A stretch of DNA of 64,000 nucleotides, taken from positions 50,517-114,516 of the forward strand of contig CAZVLU010000004.1 of the NCBI GenBank assembly GCA_964628235.1, written 5' to 3'. The notes under the pieces were generated by a model that saw only the letters and a program-made list of their open reading frames with translations, was not told where the DNA came from and did no database searches. Shown here one piece after another: positions 25,920-37,028 of the stretch. Source of the DNA: CAMAVH01 sp964628235. Lineage in GTDB: Bacteria > Pseudomonadota > Alphaproteobacteria > SMXQ01. How positions within the stretch are numbered: position 1 is the stretch's first letter; each line of letters opens with the position of its first letter. A program made the position numbers and the translations under genes.

Positions 25920-27596
25920 TCACGGCGTAGAACGGCTGAACACCGCCTTGAGATCGCCGGACAGCCGGCTCAGCGCGGCGTCCCATGAACCGTCGGCGGC
26001 TTGACGATAGACGCGCGTGCCGGGAAACCACGGCGATTCGTCGCCCGCGTTCATCCAGCGCCAGTCGGGCGGCATCGGCACCAGCACGCGCGACGTCCGG
26101 CCCAAGCTTTGCCGCAGATGGACGTTGGTGTTGCTGACGGCGACATAGTCGTCGAGCAGCGCCAGCAGCGCCAGCATGTCTTCGAGGTCGTCGTTCAACG
26201 CCGAGAGATCGAGCGCGTCGCGTCCGACATCCTGCGCGAAGGCCGCCGCCTCGCCAGCGTCGGGCGCGCGTTGCGCGACGACGACCGTGCCGGCCCAGGC
26301 CGCGGCGATCCGCGCGATGCCGGCGCGCGGTGCTTGCTTGAACAGCGCGCCGTTTTTATCGACGCCGCCGCGCCAGGTCACGCCGAGATAAGGCGCGGGA
26401 CCGAACTGCGCGAGACGATCCCGCAAGGCGGCCACCCGCTGCGCGTCGGGCGCGAGCGCGAGCGGCGGCGGCGTGCCGCTGTCGCCGAGCGCATAGGGCA
26501 AGTCGTCGACGAGCAGGACGAGGTCGGCGGGCTCCGTGGCGTCGGCATCGATCACCTGATCGAGCGCGGCGATCTGGCGCGCCAAGGGCGCGATCTTGCT
26601 GCCGGCGCGATAGACGAGCGACGCGCCGCGCGCCTTGAGCGGCGGCGCGAAGCGCAAAAAGAACAATTCGTCGCCGAAGCCTTGATTGGTGACGATCAAC
26701 AGTTTTTTGCCGGTGAGGTCGGCGGGCAAGCGCGGCGTGTCCGCCAGCTTCTGTCGGGCGCGGAAGGCGCGCGCCGACGGGCGGGCGCGGTAGTCGGCCC
26801 AGCCGTCATGGAGGCGGCCGGCGCCGAGCAGCAACAGCGCCTTGTTGAACCGCGCCTCGGCCAGATCGGGTTTGCTCCGCAACGCCTGGTCATGCGCCTG
26901 AAGGGCGTCGTCATACAGCCCCAGGCCGCGCAAAGCCGCGCCGAGATGCGTCGATGTTTCAGCCGGCGCCGCGCCATGGGCCAACGCGGCGCGAAAGGCG
27001 TCGGCCGCCTCGCCATAGCGGCCGCGGCGATGATGAACATTGCCCATATTGCTCCAGGCCGCGCCGCTCGCCGGATCGAGGCTGAGGGCCTGGCGCAGCG
27101 TCTGCTCGGCCTCATCCAGCCGCTCGGCGCGCAAAAACGCGGCGCCGAGATTGTTCCAAGCCATGATGTCGCTCGGCACCAGCGCGACGGCGCGTTGCAA
27201 GAGCTGGATCGCCTCGTCGATGCGGCCCTGCGCCAAGCGCAATTGACCGAGATTGATCGTCGCCGGTCCATGCGCCGGATCTTCTTCGAGCGCCAAGGTC
27301 AGCGGCCCCTCGGCCTCGGCGAAGCGGCCGCGACCGGACAGCGCCGCGCCGAGATTGCTCAACGCCTTGACGAAGCGCGGCGCGACCGCGAGCGCCGCGC
27401 GATACTGCGCCACGGCGGCGTCGAGATCGCCGCGCCGCGCGGCGAGCGCGCCGGCCAAGCACAGCGCCGCCGGATCGGCGGGATTGGCGGCAAGAATCTG
27501 CCGGCAATCGCTTTCGGCCTCGTCGAACCGGCCGGCTTCGGCCGCCGCCGTGGCGCGGCGCAAGTCGTCCGTGATCGCAGGTTGCGGGGTCGGCAT
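25920..27596 (-). CDS. TPR protein with C-terminal glycosyltransferase-like domain (paralogue)
   Basis: A 558-residue paralogue of the protein at 23280-25145. TPR units fill about residues 10-300; the C-terminal domain has KLLIVTNQGFGDELFFLRF, YLGVTWRGGVDKNGALFKQ and VSNTNVHLRQSLGRTSRVLV, matching its sister almost motif for motif. ATG at 27596 follows a strong AGGATAAGG. It is the promoter-proximal gene of the three-gene unit. Duplicated TPR-glycosyltransferases around a GT8-like enzyme suggest sequential modification of one glycan or protein, as in flagellin or S-layer glycosylation, but no acceptor gene is nearby. Confidence 0.78.
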   Translation of the reverse strand: MPTPQPAITDDLRRATAAAEAGRFDEAESDCRQILAANPADPAALCLAGALAARRGDLDAAVAQYRAALAVAPRFVKALSNLGAALSGRGRFAEAEGPLTLALEEDPAHGPATINLGQLRLAQGRIDEAIQLLQRAVALVPSDIMAWNNLGAAFLRAERLDEAEQTLRQALSLDPASGAAWSNMGNVHHRRGRYGEAADAFRAALAHGAAPAETSTHLGAALRGLGLYDDALQAHDQALRSKPDLAEARFNKALLLLGAGRLHDGWADYRARPSARAFRARQKLADTPRLPADLTGKKLLIVTNQGFGDELFFLRFAPPLKARGASLVYRAGSKIAPLARQIAALDQVIDADATEPADLVLLVDDLPYALGDSGTPPPLALAPDAQRVAALRDRLAQFGPAPYLGVTWRGGVDKNGALFKQAPRAGIARIAAAWAGTVVVAQRAPDAGEAAAFAQDVGRDALDLSALNDDLEDMLALLALLDDYVAVSNTNVHLRQSLGRTSRVLVPMPPDWRWMNAGDESPWFPGTRVYRQAADGSWDAALSRLSGDLKAVFSRSTP

Positions 27597-28134
27597 GGCC
27601 TTATCCTGCTCGTCGTGAGAAGACAAAAATGAGCGCGGAGCATTATCACACTGTCGGCCAGACGCCAGGGCACCGGCATGGAGCGCACGGTCGGCCAAAC
27701 AGCCGACCCGACCCCTCTCCTTAAACACTCGATTTAGCGATCATTGGGAACTTGAGCCTATAGATTGGGCGGTGCCCGAGACCCTCGGAGGGCGAAGCGC
27801 CGCGACTGAAATATTTTCTAATATATTCAATGAATTATAGGGGTTCCTTCAGAGAAGGGCGGCCTCGCTCGCGATCGGTCACTTTTAACCCATTGAAATA
27901 TATAGCATTAATTTGATCTGTGGCGAAAATGCGACGGCCCCTGCTGAAATTTTTCGCCCCGATTGTAAGGACATACGGGACAGGGTATCCAAGCTGCATG
28001 CTTTTTAGCATGGGTCCGGCAGAGGGGGTTCCTTGGCTGGATAACGGGGCGAGGCACGTAGCGCGGCCCAATCAATGTTCAAATGATCCCTCGTCGACGG
28101 ATTTGCAGGGGGATTAAACCGGAGGTTTATCGGT
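27597..28134. other. AT-rich 538-base spacer upstream of the porin gene
   Basis: Divergent intergenic region between the TPR gene and the porin. The part from about 27720 to 27990 is markedly AT-rich compared with the rest of the window (for example ATATATTCAATGAATTATAG at 27820-27840), as expected for strong promoters or a long regulated leader. A small hairpin CATGCT-TTTT-AGCATG lies at 27997-28012. The porin ribosome-binding site CCGGAGG lies eight bases before its ATG. No open frame, tRNA or known riboswitch was recognised. Confidence 0.5.
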
Positions 28135-29298
28135 ATGAAGAAACTGCTTTTGGGCACCACCGCCCTGGTCGGCGCGTCCTTCGCGGTGACCGCCGCTGTT
28201 GCGGCGCCCCAAGTTCGCGTCGGCGGCTATGTCGATTTCCAGGCTGGCTTCTCGAGCCAGGACACCGACGGCTTCGGCCCCGCGCCGGGCGTCCCGACGG
28301 TCACCACTGAGCGTGGCTTCGGCTTCGTGACGGACACCGAAGTCATCATCCGCGCCAGCGACAAGCTCGACAACGGCCTCTCTTGGGCGGTCAAGATCGA
28401 GCTCGAAGCCGACGCTGACAACGCCAACGGCTCCACCAACGACAACGGCGACGAAGTCTCGCTGGTTCTGTCCGGCAGCTGGGGTCAGTTGACCCTCGGC
28501 AACGAAGACGGCCCGGTCGACGCCAAGAACTACATCGGCGACGGCATGATCACCGGCATCGGCGTCGCCGGCGCTCGCGGCTACCGCCGTTGGACCGACA
28601 CGCGCTCGTTCGCCAACAACCTGTGGGTTGCCGGCGTCGATCCGCAGAACACGTCCGACGCGACCAAGATCATGTACTACACCCCGACGATCGCCGGCTT
28701 CCAGTTCGGCGTGTCCTACTCGGCCGACAGCAACGACAACGGCCGTCAGCGTTCGGAAGACGGCTCCGTGTCGAGCGTCGGTTTCGAAAACTGGTGGGAA
28801 CTCGGCGCCAGCTACGACGTGAAGGTCAGCGATGACTTCGCCCTCGGCTTCACCGCCGCGGCGTCGTTCGCCGATGCCGAAGCTCAGGCCACGACGGAAG
28901 ACATCAAGGCGTGGTTGGTTAGCGCCAAGGCCGAATTCGGCGGCTTCACCGTCAGCGTCGGCTACGGCGACGACGGCGACTCCGGCGCGACCAAGGGCAC
29001 CGGCAACAACGAAACCTCTGGCTATGCGGCTGCCGTGAAGTACACGACCGGCCCCTACCAGGTCGGCGTGTCCTACATGCACAACACGCAGGGTGCCAAC
29101 GCCGGTACCGGCGCGACCACCAGCGGCACGGCCGATTTCACCAGCGACGTCTTCACCTTGGGTGCGCAGTACACCCTCGGCGCCGGCCTCGTGGTGTACG
29201 CCGACACTTGGTACTTCACCAACGACAGCGATGGCCTCTCCACCAGCTCGGAGAACTCCGGCATCGGCCTGCTCGTCGGTACCCGCGCCACGTTCTAA
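28135..29298 (+). CDS. General porin
   Basis: Trimeric-type outer-membrane diffusion channel, 387 residues. Signal peptide 1-24 (MKKLLLGTTALVG..., cleavage before APQ). The mature N-terminus VRVGGYVDFQAGF, many glycine/aspartate-rich turns, WGQLTLGNEDGPVDA typical of the constriction loop region, and the terminal GLLVGTRATF with final phenylalanine identify the Gram-negative porin family in the form common in Rhodospirillales. A consensus ribosome-binding site, long AT-rich leader and triple hairpin terminator point to high expression. Codon use is visibly more uniform than in neighbours, also fitting an abundant protein. Confidence 0.9.
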   Translation: MKKLLLGTTALVGASFAVTAAVAAPQVRVGGYVDFQAGFSSQDTDGFGPAPGVPTVTTERGFGFVTDTEVIIRASDKLDNGLSWAVKIELEADADNANGSTNDNGDEVSLVLSGSWGQLTLGNEDGPVDAKNYIGDGMITGIGVAGARGYRRWTDTRSFANNLWVAGVDPQNTSDATKIMYYTPTIAGFQFGVSYSADSNDNGRQRSEDGSVSSVGFENWWELGASYDVKVSDDFALGFTAAASFADAEAQATTEDIKAWLVSAKAEFGGFTVSVGYGDDGDSGATKGTGNNETSGYAAAVKYTTGPYQVGVSYMHNTQGANAGTGATTSGTADFTSDVFTLGAQYTLGAGLVVYADTWYFTNDSDGLSTSSENSGIGLLVGTRATF

Positions 29299-29374
29299 GA
29301 CGGATTTCGATCCGTCCGCGATCATCGCGGTTTGAAACGAGAGGGCGGCAGGGCAACCTGCCGCCCTTTCTTTT
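29299..29374 (+). terminator. Porin transcript terminator with three hairpins
   Basis: GACGGAT-TTCG-ATCCGTC starts right at the stop codon, followed by CGCGATCATCGCG, then the main terminator AGGGCGGCAGG-GCAA-CCTGCCGCCCT (29342-29367) with TTCTTTT. The stable UUCG-loop hairpin probably also protects the mRNA 3' end. Confidence 0.9.
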
Positions 29375-29541
29375 GGCCACGCCCCAATGCTGAAGCCGTT
29401 AGCCTTTCATCTCATTGAATTTAAAAGATTTTTTTCAGCGAACGCGGCCGGCGCGGACCCCTGGCGACTTATGCGGCTTTTTCTTATATGTTAAGCCGCT
29501 TTCGCGCCGGCTCGCCGGCTTGCACAGATGCCAGGACCGTC

Positions 29542-30108
29542 ATGACCCGCTTTACGCCTCGCTTGCCCTTCGCCCCCTTCCGCGCCGCGCTTGCTGCGGT
29601 TTCGCTTGCCGTCGCCGTCGCCGCCTGCAGCAGCACGACGCCGGTCGACAGCAGCAACTATCCGATGGACCGCCGCGAGCGCGAAAAGCTCGAAGCCGAA
29701 AAGCGCGGCGAATCGGGCAGCATCTTCGGCAAGGACGGCCTTGTTCTGTTCGGCAAGAAGAAGGAAGAGGTCTCGCCCAGCGGCGTCTCGGTCAACAGCT
29801 TCCTGTGGCGCGCCTCGCTCGACACGCTGTCCTTCATGCCGCTGGCCTCGGCCGATCCCTTCGGCGGCGTCATCATCACCGAATGGTACAGCCCGCCGGA
29901 AACGCCGGACCGCCGCTTCAAAGCCAACGCCTATATCCTCGACCGCGACCTGCGCGCCGATGGCGTGCGCGTCACCCTGTTCCAGCAGCGCCGCGACGGC
30001 GCCGGCTGGACCGACCTGCCGGTTGAGGCCAAGACGTCGACCGACTTGGAAAACACCATCCTGACCCGCGCCCGTCAGCTCCGCGTCGACCAGACCACCG
30101 CCCGCTAA
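29542..30108 (+). CDS. DUF3576-family lipoprotein
   Basis: A 188-residue predicted lipoprotein: hydrophobic signal (about 12-28) with lipobox AVAAC and lipidated C29. The mature part has a charged linker (RREREKLEAEKRGE) and the conserved DUF3576 core SFMPLASADPFGGVIITEWY, then YILDRDLRADGVRVTLF. The start at 29542 is chosen because AGGA precedes it and it gives a compact lipoprotein signal; the GTG/ATG upstream at 29488 adds a non-hydrophobic tail. In alphaproteobacteria this gene commonly precedes leuS-lptE, as here. It probably acts at the outer membrane; role unknown. Confidence 0.85.
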   Translation: MTRFTPRLPFAPFRAALAAVSLAVAVAACSSTTPVDSSNYPMDRREREKLEAEKRGESGSIFGKDGLVLFGKKKEEVSPSGVSVNSFLWRASLDTLSFMPLASADPFGGVIITEWYSPPETPDRRFKANAYILDRDLRADGVRVTLFQQRRDGAGWTDLPVEAKTSTDLENTILTRARQLRVDQTTAR

Positions 30109-30325
30109 AGCGCCGCCCGCTTATCGACCGGCTGTCGCAAGCCGTGGGTGAAAAACCCGCGGCCCCGGCTTGCGCTGGGGCTTGCGGTTCTTTCGCCCGG
30201 CAGGGACAATCGCGCCCGTTCGTTTCGTCCGCCCGTTCAACCCGCCGCCTCATCCGCCGCCTTATGCGCCGTTGAGGATCGCCGCGCGTCGGCCGCCCCG
30301 CCGCCGTTCGCCGCCTATCAGGAAT

Positions 30326-32951
<2,626 letters not shown>

Positions 32952-32965
<14 letters not shown>

Positions 32966-33467
32966 GAGCCTCTCTGCCGCTCTCCTTGTCGCCGGCCTGA
33001 GCCTCGCCGGCTGCGGCTTTAGCCCGCTCTACGGCGAGCGCAGCGCCAGCTCCGTCGCGGCCCCCGAACTGGCGGCCATCCAGATCGATTCGATCCCGAA
33101 TCGGGAGGGCCAGCTTGTCCGCAACAATCTGCTCGACAAGATGCAGCCGCGCGGCGCGGCCGCCAAGCCGCTTTATCGCTTGCAGGTCGGCGTCAGCATC
33201 TCGCGCGAAAACCTCGGCGTGCGGATCGACGACACGGCGACGCGCGGCAATTTGACGATGACCGCCGGCTATAGCCTGATCGATCTGGCGAGCGGCAAAC
33301 CGCTGATGAGCGCCAGCAGCCGCGCGATCAGCAGCTACAACATCCTCGATTCCGATTTCGCCACCGTCATCAGCGAGAACGACGCGATCCGCCGCACCGC
33401 CGGCGAAGTCAGCGAAGAGATCAAGACGCGGGTCGCCGTCTATCTCTCGTCGCGCAAGGCCAAGTGA
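32952..33467 (+). CDS. lptE: LPS-assembly lipoprotein LptE
   Basis: Outer-membrane lipoprotein that plugs the LptD barrel for lipopolysaccharide export. 171 residues; signal with lipobox LAGC and lipidated C21, followed by the typical GFSPLYG. The body shows the LptE alternation (IQIDSIPNREGQLVRNNLLDKM, YRLQVGVSI, ATRGNLTMTAGYSLID). It overlaps leuS by 14 bases and is followed by holA, the standard alphaproteobacterial leuS-lptE-holA order. Confidence 0.93.
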
Positions 33468-33527
33468 TCTGTTGAAGATTGCCCATGACGGATCGGGACG
33501 TGACGAGCCGGGCCGTGCGGATCTCCG

Positions 33528-33583
33528 CATGAAAATACCGCCATGAAAATACAGGCATGAAAATTCAGGCATGAAAATACAGC
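33528..33583. repeat. Four 14-bp tandem units carrying start codons
   Basis: The unit CATGAAAATACAGG, with minor variation, occurs four times head to tail, giving ATGs at 33529, 33543, 33557 and 33571. Only the last opens holA; the first is in the same phase but meets TGA after five codons. The units contain AGG, which may serve as a Shine-Dalgarno for the next ATG. Confidence 0.85.
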
Positions 33584-34629
33584 CGGCCCGCGCCGACGGT
33601 TTCGCCCGCAAGCCCGACGCGGCCGTGCGCGCCGTGCTGCTCTATGGCCCCGACAGCGGCCTGGTGCGCGAGCGCGCCGAAGCCTTGATCAAGGCGGTCG
33701 CCGGCGCGCTCGATGATCCCTTCCGCACACGGGAAATCTCCCCCGCCGAATTGAAAGAGGATCCGGCGCTGCTCAGCGACGAGGCCAATGCCATGTCCTT
33801 GATGGGCGGCAGGCGGGCCGTGCGGTTGCGCGGCGCCGTCGACGGCCAAGCCAAACTGTTTGAAGAGCTGCTCGACGGCGAGACCAAGGCCGACTCGCTG
33901 ATCGTCATCGAAGCCGGCGCGCTGTCGCCCGCCTCCAAGCTGCGCAGCCTGTTCGAGGACCATCCCAAAGCCGCCGCCATCGCTTGCTATCTCGACGACG
34001 AATCGACGCTGGCCGACGTCATTCGCGACAGCCTGCGCCACAACAAGCTCGAGGTCGCGCCCGACGCGCTGGAATTTCTCGTCAACCGCCTCGGCGGCGA
34101 CCGCATGCTGACGCGGCGCGAGCTCGAGAAGCTGGCGATCTATTGCGCCCCCCCCTTAAATGGAGAGGACAATGGCGAAGCCGGCAAGGTGACGCTCGCC
34201 GACGCCGAAGCCTGCGTCGGCGACTCGTCCGAGCAGGGCGTCGACGACATCGCCATGGCGGTGGCGCGTGGCGATATCGCCGAGCTTGATCGGACCTATG
34301 AGCGCGTGACGCGCGAGGGCACCCACGCCATTGCCATTCTGCGCGCCGTCGCGCGCCATTTCGAGCGGCTGCATTTCGTCGCCGGCAAGATGGCCGAAGG
34401 CGCCAATGCCGACGGCGCCATCAAAGCGCTGCGGCCGCCGCTGTTCTTCAAAGCCGTGACGCCGTTCAAATCGGCCCTGCGCCAATGGCCCGCCAGCAAC
34501 ATCGGCCGCGCCTTGGAGCTGCTGCTGAAAGCCGAGATGGATTGCAAAACCACCGGCATGCCCGCCGAAGCGATCACCGCCCGCGTGCTGATGCAACTGG
34601 CGACCGCCGCTCGCAGAGCGGCGCGGTAG
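33571..34629 (+). CDS. holA: DNA polymerase III subunit delta
   Basis: Clamp-loader subunit that opens the beta sliding clamp, 352 residues. The N-terminal region has VRAVLLYGPDSGLVRERAE (a P-loop-like fold without a working Walker lysine, as is normal for delta), then LGGDRMLTRRELEKLAIYC and the C-terminal collar domain with VARGDIAELDRTYERV and AILRAVARHFERLH. ATG at 33571 is the last of four tandemly repeated start codons. Downstream of leuS-lptE in the usual order. Identification is by order and by these motifs. Confidence 0.92.
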   Translation: MKIQPARADGFARKPDAAVRAVLLYGPDSGLVRERAEALIKAVAGALDDPFRTREISPAELKEDPALLSDEANAMSLMGGRRAVRLRGAVDGQAKLFEELLDGETKADSLIVIEAGALSPASKLRSLFEDHPKAAAIACYLDDESTLADVIRDSLRHNKLEVAPDALEFLVNRLGGDRMLTRRELEKLAIYCAPPLNGEDNGEAGKVTLADAEACVGDSSEQGVDDIAMAVARGDIAELDRTYERVTREGTHAIAILRAVARHFERLHFVAGKMAEGANADGAIKALRPPLFFKAVTPFKSALRQWPASNIGRALELLLKAEMDCKTTGMPAEAITARVLMQLATAARRAAR

Positions 34630-34672
34630 TACCGCCTATGCCCCGAAAAGCACGATAGATATCTCCACATCC

Positions 34673-35045
34673 GTCATGCCCGGACTTGGTCCGGGCATCC
34701 ACGCCTTACGAATTCAGCCGTTCGTAGAGATCATCCCAAGACGGATTATCCGATTCGATCGCGCGAACCTTATGCGCCCGCGTCCAATGCTTGATGACTT
34801 TCTCGCGTTGAATGGCCTCGCGGATGTCGTCGTGATTTTCCACATAAACAAGACGTTTCAGCCCATAACGCTTGCTGAAACCTTCAACACTCCCATCACG
34901 ATGTTGTTGAATCCGACGCGGCAGGTCGTTGGTCACGCCAACGTACAGCGTGCCATTCGGTTTATTCGTGATGATGTAAATCCAGCCGCCGCTCATGCAC
35001 ATAAGCCTGAAAGGCGTGGATGCCCGGACCAAGTCCGGGCATGAC
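34673..35045. mobile_element. Inverted-arm repeat (copy C) enclosing a GIY-YIG nuclease gene
   Basis: Two perfectly identical 35-bp arms in inverse orientation, 34673-34707 (starting GTCATGCCCGGACTTGG) and 35011-35045, bracket a single gene. Each arm folds internally through ATGCCCGGA / TCCGGGCAT. Other copies in the window have the same arms around an 18-base spacer instead of a gene. The enclosed gene is less GC-rich than its surroundings and its TAA stop is formed by the inner end of the left arm. I infer an autonomous mobile unit; no target-site duplication is evident at its edges. Confidence 0.6.
34706..34996 (-). CDS. GIY-YIG nuclease family protein
   Basis: Small single-domain endonuclease, 96 residues with ATG at 34996 (another ATG at 35002 adds two). 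The GIY-YIG fold is evident: GWIYIITN with Y7, TLYVGVTNDLPRR with Y18 and R27, the metal-binding E65 in EAIQREKVIKHW, and N84 in SDNPSWDDLYE. This resembles stand-alone proteins of the UvrC N-terminal/UPF0213 type. The gene fits between two identical repeat arms and uses the arm for its stop codon. Base composition is closer to 50% GC than its neighbours, suggesting acquisition. It may be the activity that moves or maintains the repeats; no such role is established to my knowledge. Confidence 0.88.
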   Translation of the reverse strand: MSGGWIYIITNKPNGTLYVGVTNDLPRRIQQHRDGSVEGFSKRYGLKRLVYVENHDDIREAIQREKVIKHWTRAHKVRAIESDNPSWDDLYERLNS

Positions 35046-35114
35046 GAAGCAAAAACGTATGTGGCTTTTCTCGCGCTGGATCCAAGAGAATGGCCAAAGT
35101 TGATACCCAACGAC

Positions 35115-35204
35115 GTCATGCCCGGACTTGGTCCGGGCATCCACGCCTTCTGAATGTCGGCATCATAAGGCATGTACCCCCGTCGGCCTCAAGTCCGAGG
35201 GTGA
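35115..35204. repeat. Paired inverted-arm repeat, copy D
   Basis: Left arm 35115-35149 is identical to the arms of the GIY-YIG unit. The right side (35167-35204, ending CCGAGGGTGAC) is a degenerate variant. It lies 69 bases from the GIY-YIG unit, just downstream of parB. Apart from this and the GIY-YIG unit, the 603 bases between holA and parB hold nothing else recognised. Confidence 0.75.
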
Positions 35205-35232
35205 CGTCTTTTTAAGAGCGAGATAACGCCGC

Positions 35233-36153
35233 CTACTTCCCCATCCGGCGCAGCACGTCGTCGAGCTGGTCGAGCGTCTTGTATTGCACCGACAGCACGC
35301 CGCCCTTGCCGTCGAAGGTGATGCCGACTTTCAGGCCGAGCAGGTTGGTCAGGTCGCGCTCGAGGGCGACGATGTTGGCGTCCTTCGGCCGCGACTTCGG
35401 GCGGTTGCGCGTGCGGTCGCGCGTGCCGATCTGCTGCTCGCGATGGACTTTGACGAGCCATTCGACTTGGCGCACGCTCAAGCCTTCCTCGACCGCTTGC
35501 TCGGCGATGACCTCAGCCTCCTCGACGCCGATCAGCGCGCGGGCATGGCCGGCCGACAGCTTGCCGCTTTCGACCAGCTTGCGCACGCTTTCGGGCAGGC
35601 TCAGCAAGCGCAGCAGATTGGCGACATGGCTGCGGCTCTTGCCGATCGCCTTGGCCAACTCCTCTTGCGTGTGTTTGAATTCGTCCATCAACCGGCGGTA
35701 GCCGTCGGCCTCTTCCATCGCGTTGAGGTCTTCGCGCTGGACGTTTTCGATCAGCGCGATCTCGAGCGCGTCGCGGTCGGACAGCTCGCGGATCGTGACC
35801 GGCACTTCATGCAGTTGCGCGAGCTGCGCCGCGCGCCAGCGGCGCTCGCCGGCGACGATCTCATACGCGTTGGGCTCGCTGGCCAGCCGGCGCACCAAGA
35901 TGGGCTGCAAGATGCCCTGCGCCTTGATCGAATCGACGAGCGATTGGATCTGCGCCGAGTCGAAGCGTTGGCGCGGCTGATATTTGCCGGGGCGCAAGAA
36001 CTCGATCGGCACCGTCTTGGCCGGGCGCGCCTTGTCGAGCTCGGCGTAATCGGCGCTCTCTTCGCCGAACAAGGCCGCCAAGCCGCGGCCCAAATTTTTC
36101 GGGCGGGCGCCCGTCGCGGCGGTCATACCCTGCTTGTCGCTATCGGCGCTCAT
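35233..36153 (-). CDS. parB: Chromosome-partitioning protein ParB
   Basis: CTP-dependent DNA clamp that loads at parS and spreads, 306 residues. The N-terminus KNLGRGLAALFG is the ParA-interacting peptide. The CTPase box GERRWRA is at 102-108 and ENVQREDLNAMEEA at 136-149; the parS-reading helix-turn-helix spans about 162-182 (HTQEELAKAIGKSRSHVANLL). The C-terminal dimer domain ends in LDQLDDVLRRM. ATG at 36153 overlaps parA by four bases (ATGA). Two perfect parS sites lie within 3.5 kb upstream at 37609 and 39597. Confidence 0.97.
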   Translation of the reverse strand: MSADSDKQGMTAATGARPKNLGRGLAALFGEESADYAELDKARPAKTVPIEFLRPGKYQPRQRFDSAQIQSLVDSIKAQGILQPILVRRLASEPNAYEIVAGERRWRAAQLAQLHEVPVTIRELSDRDALEIALIENVQREDLNAMEEADGYRRLMDEFKHTQEELAKAIGKSRSHVANLLRLLSLPESVRKLVESGKLSAGHARALIGVEEAEVIAEQAVEEGLSVRQVEWLVKVHREQQIGTRDRTRNRPKSRPKDANIVALERDLTNLLGLKVGITFDGKGGVLSVQYKTLDQLDDVLRRMGK

Positions 36154-37028
36154 GCGGCCTTCCCCTGCTCGCGCTTGAGAACTTCTTTGGCCAACTGGAT
36201 GTAGGCCTGCGATCCGACGCAGCGCAGGTCGTAGAGCAGCACGGGCTTGCCGTGGCTCGGCGCCTCTGAGACGCGCACGTTGCGCGGGATCACCGTGGTG
36301 TAAACTTTGTCGCCGAGGAAGCCGCGCACGTCGGTCGCGACCATTTCGGTCAGGTTGTTGCGCGTGTCGTACATGGTGAGAACCACGCCCTGCAATTCCA
36401 GCGTCGGGTTGAGCGCGCGTTTGACGCGCTCGATGGTCTTGAGCAGATGGCTGAGGCCTTCGAGGGCGAAGAACTCGCACTGCAGCGGCACCAGCACCGA
36501 ATCGGCGGCGACCAGGGCGTTGAGCGTCAACAGGCCGAGGGCCGGCGGGCAGTCGATCAGCACATAGTCATAAGCGCCGCGCGATTCGCCGATCGCCGAT
36601 TGCAGGCGGTACTCGCGCTTTTCGACATCGATCAATTCCAGCTCGGCGCCCGCCAGGTCCACCGTGCTCGGCACGACCGACAGACGCGGCACCTGACTCT
36701 GCACCGCCGCGGCGATCAGGCTGCCGCCGTCGAACAGCACGTCGTAGATGCCGCGGCCGCGCTTGTCGTGACCGATGCCGAGACCCGTCGAGGCATTGCC
36801 CTGCGGGTCGAGGTCGATGACCAGCACGCGCGCTTCGCAAGCGGCGAGCGCCGTGGCGAGGTTGATCGTCGTCGTCGTCTTGCCGACGCCGCCCTTTTGG
36901 TTGGCGATGGCGATGACGCGCGTTTGGTTCGGCACGACGCCCAAGGGCCGTGCCGGCGCCGGCGTCGGAGCCAAGGGCGTGATCGTCGCGCTGTTGCCGG
37001 CGTGGTCTTTAAGGTCTTGATCTGACAC
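36150..37028 (-). CDS. parA: Chromosome-partitioning ATPase ParA
   Basis: MinD/ParA-type ATPase that segregates ParB-parS complexes, 292 residues from GTG at 37028 (AGGG eight bases ahead). The deviant Walker A KGGVGKTTT is at 45-53, Walker A' VIDLDPQGNAST follows, and DYVLIDCPPALGLLTLNAL is the switch/Walker B region. The proline-rich N-terminal 35 residues precede the ATPase core. With this start the gene overlaps rsmG by 20 bases; an ATG at 37091 would overlap 83. Co-transcribed with parB. Confidence 0.95.
   Translation of the reverse strand: MSDQDLKDHAGNSATITPLAPTPAPARPLGVVPNQTRVIAIANQKGGVGKTTTTINLATALAACEARVLVIDLDPQGNASTGLGIGHDKRGRGIYDVLFDGGSLIAAAVQSQVPRLSVVPSTVDLAGAELELIDVEKREYRLQSAIGESRGAYDYVLIDCPPALGLLTLNALVAADSVLVPLQCEFFALEGLSHLLKTIERVKRALNPTLELQGVVLTMYDTRNNLTEMVATDVRGFLGDKVYTTVIPRNVRVSEAPSHGKPVLLYDLRCVGSQAYIQLAKEVLKREQGKAA

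Noticed and set aside
27997..28012. Hairpin CATGCT-TTTT-AGCATG in the porin leader considered as a terminator or thermosensor
   Set aside because: Only six base pairs, no T tail in context and far from the ribosome-binding site. Too little to call a function.
33528..33583. Tandem units considered as a CRISPR array
   Set aside because: Units are 14 bp without spacers and overlap the holA start. No cas genes are in the window.
35162..35173. Longer GIY-YIG start at 35173 giving 155 residues
   Set aside because: The additional residues are translated repeat arms (PGPSPGMT-type sequence) and spacer, not part of the GIY-YIG domain.
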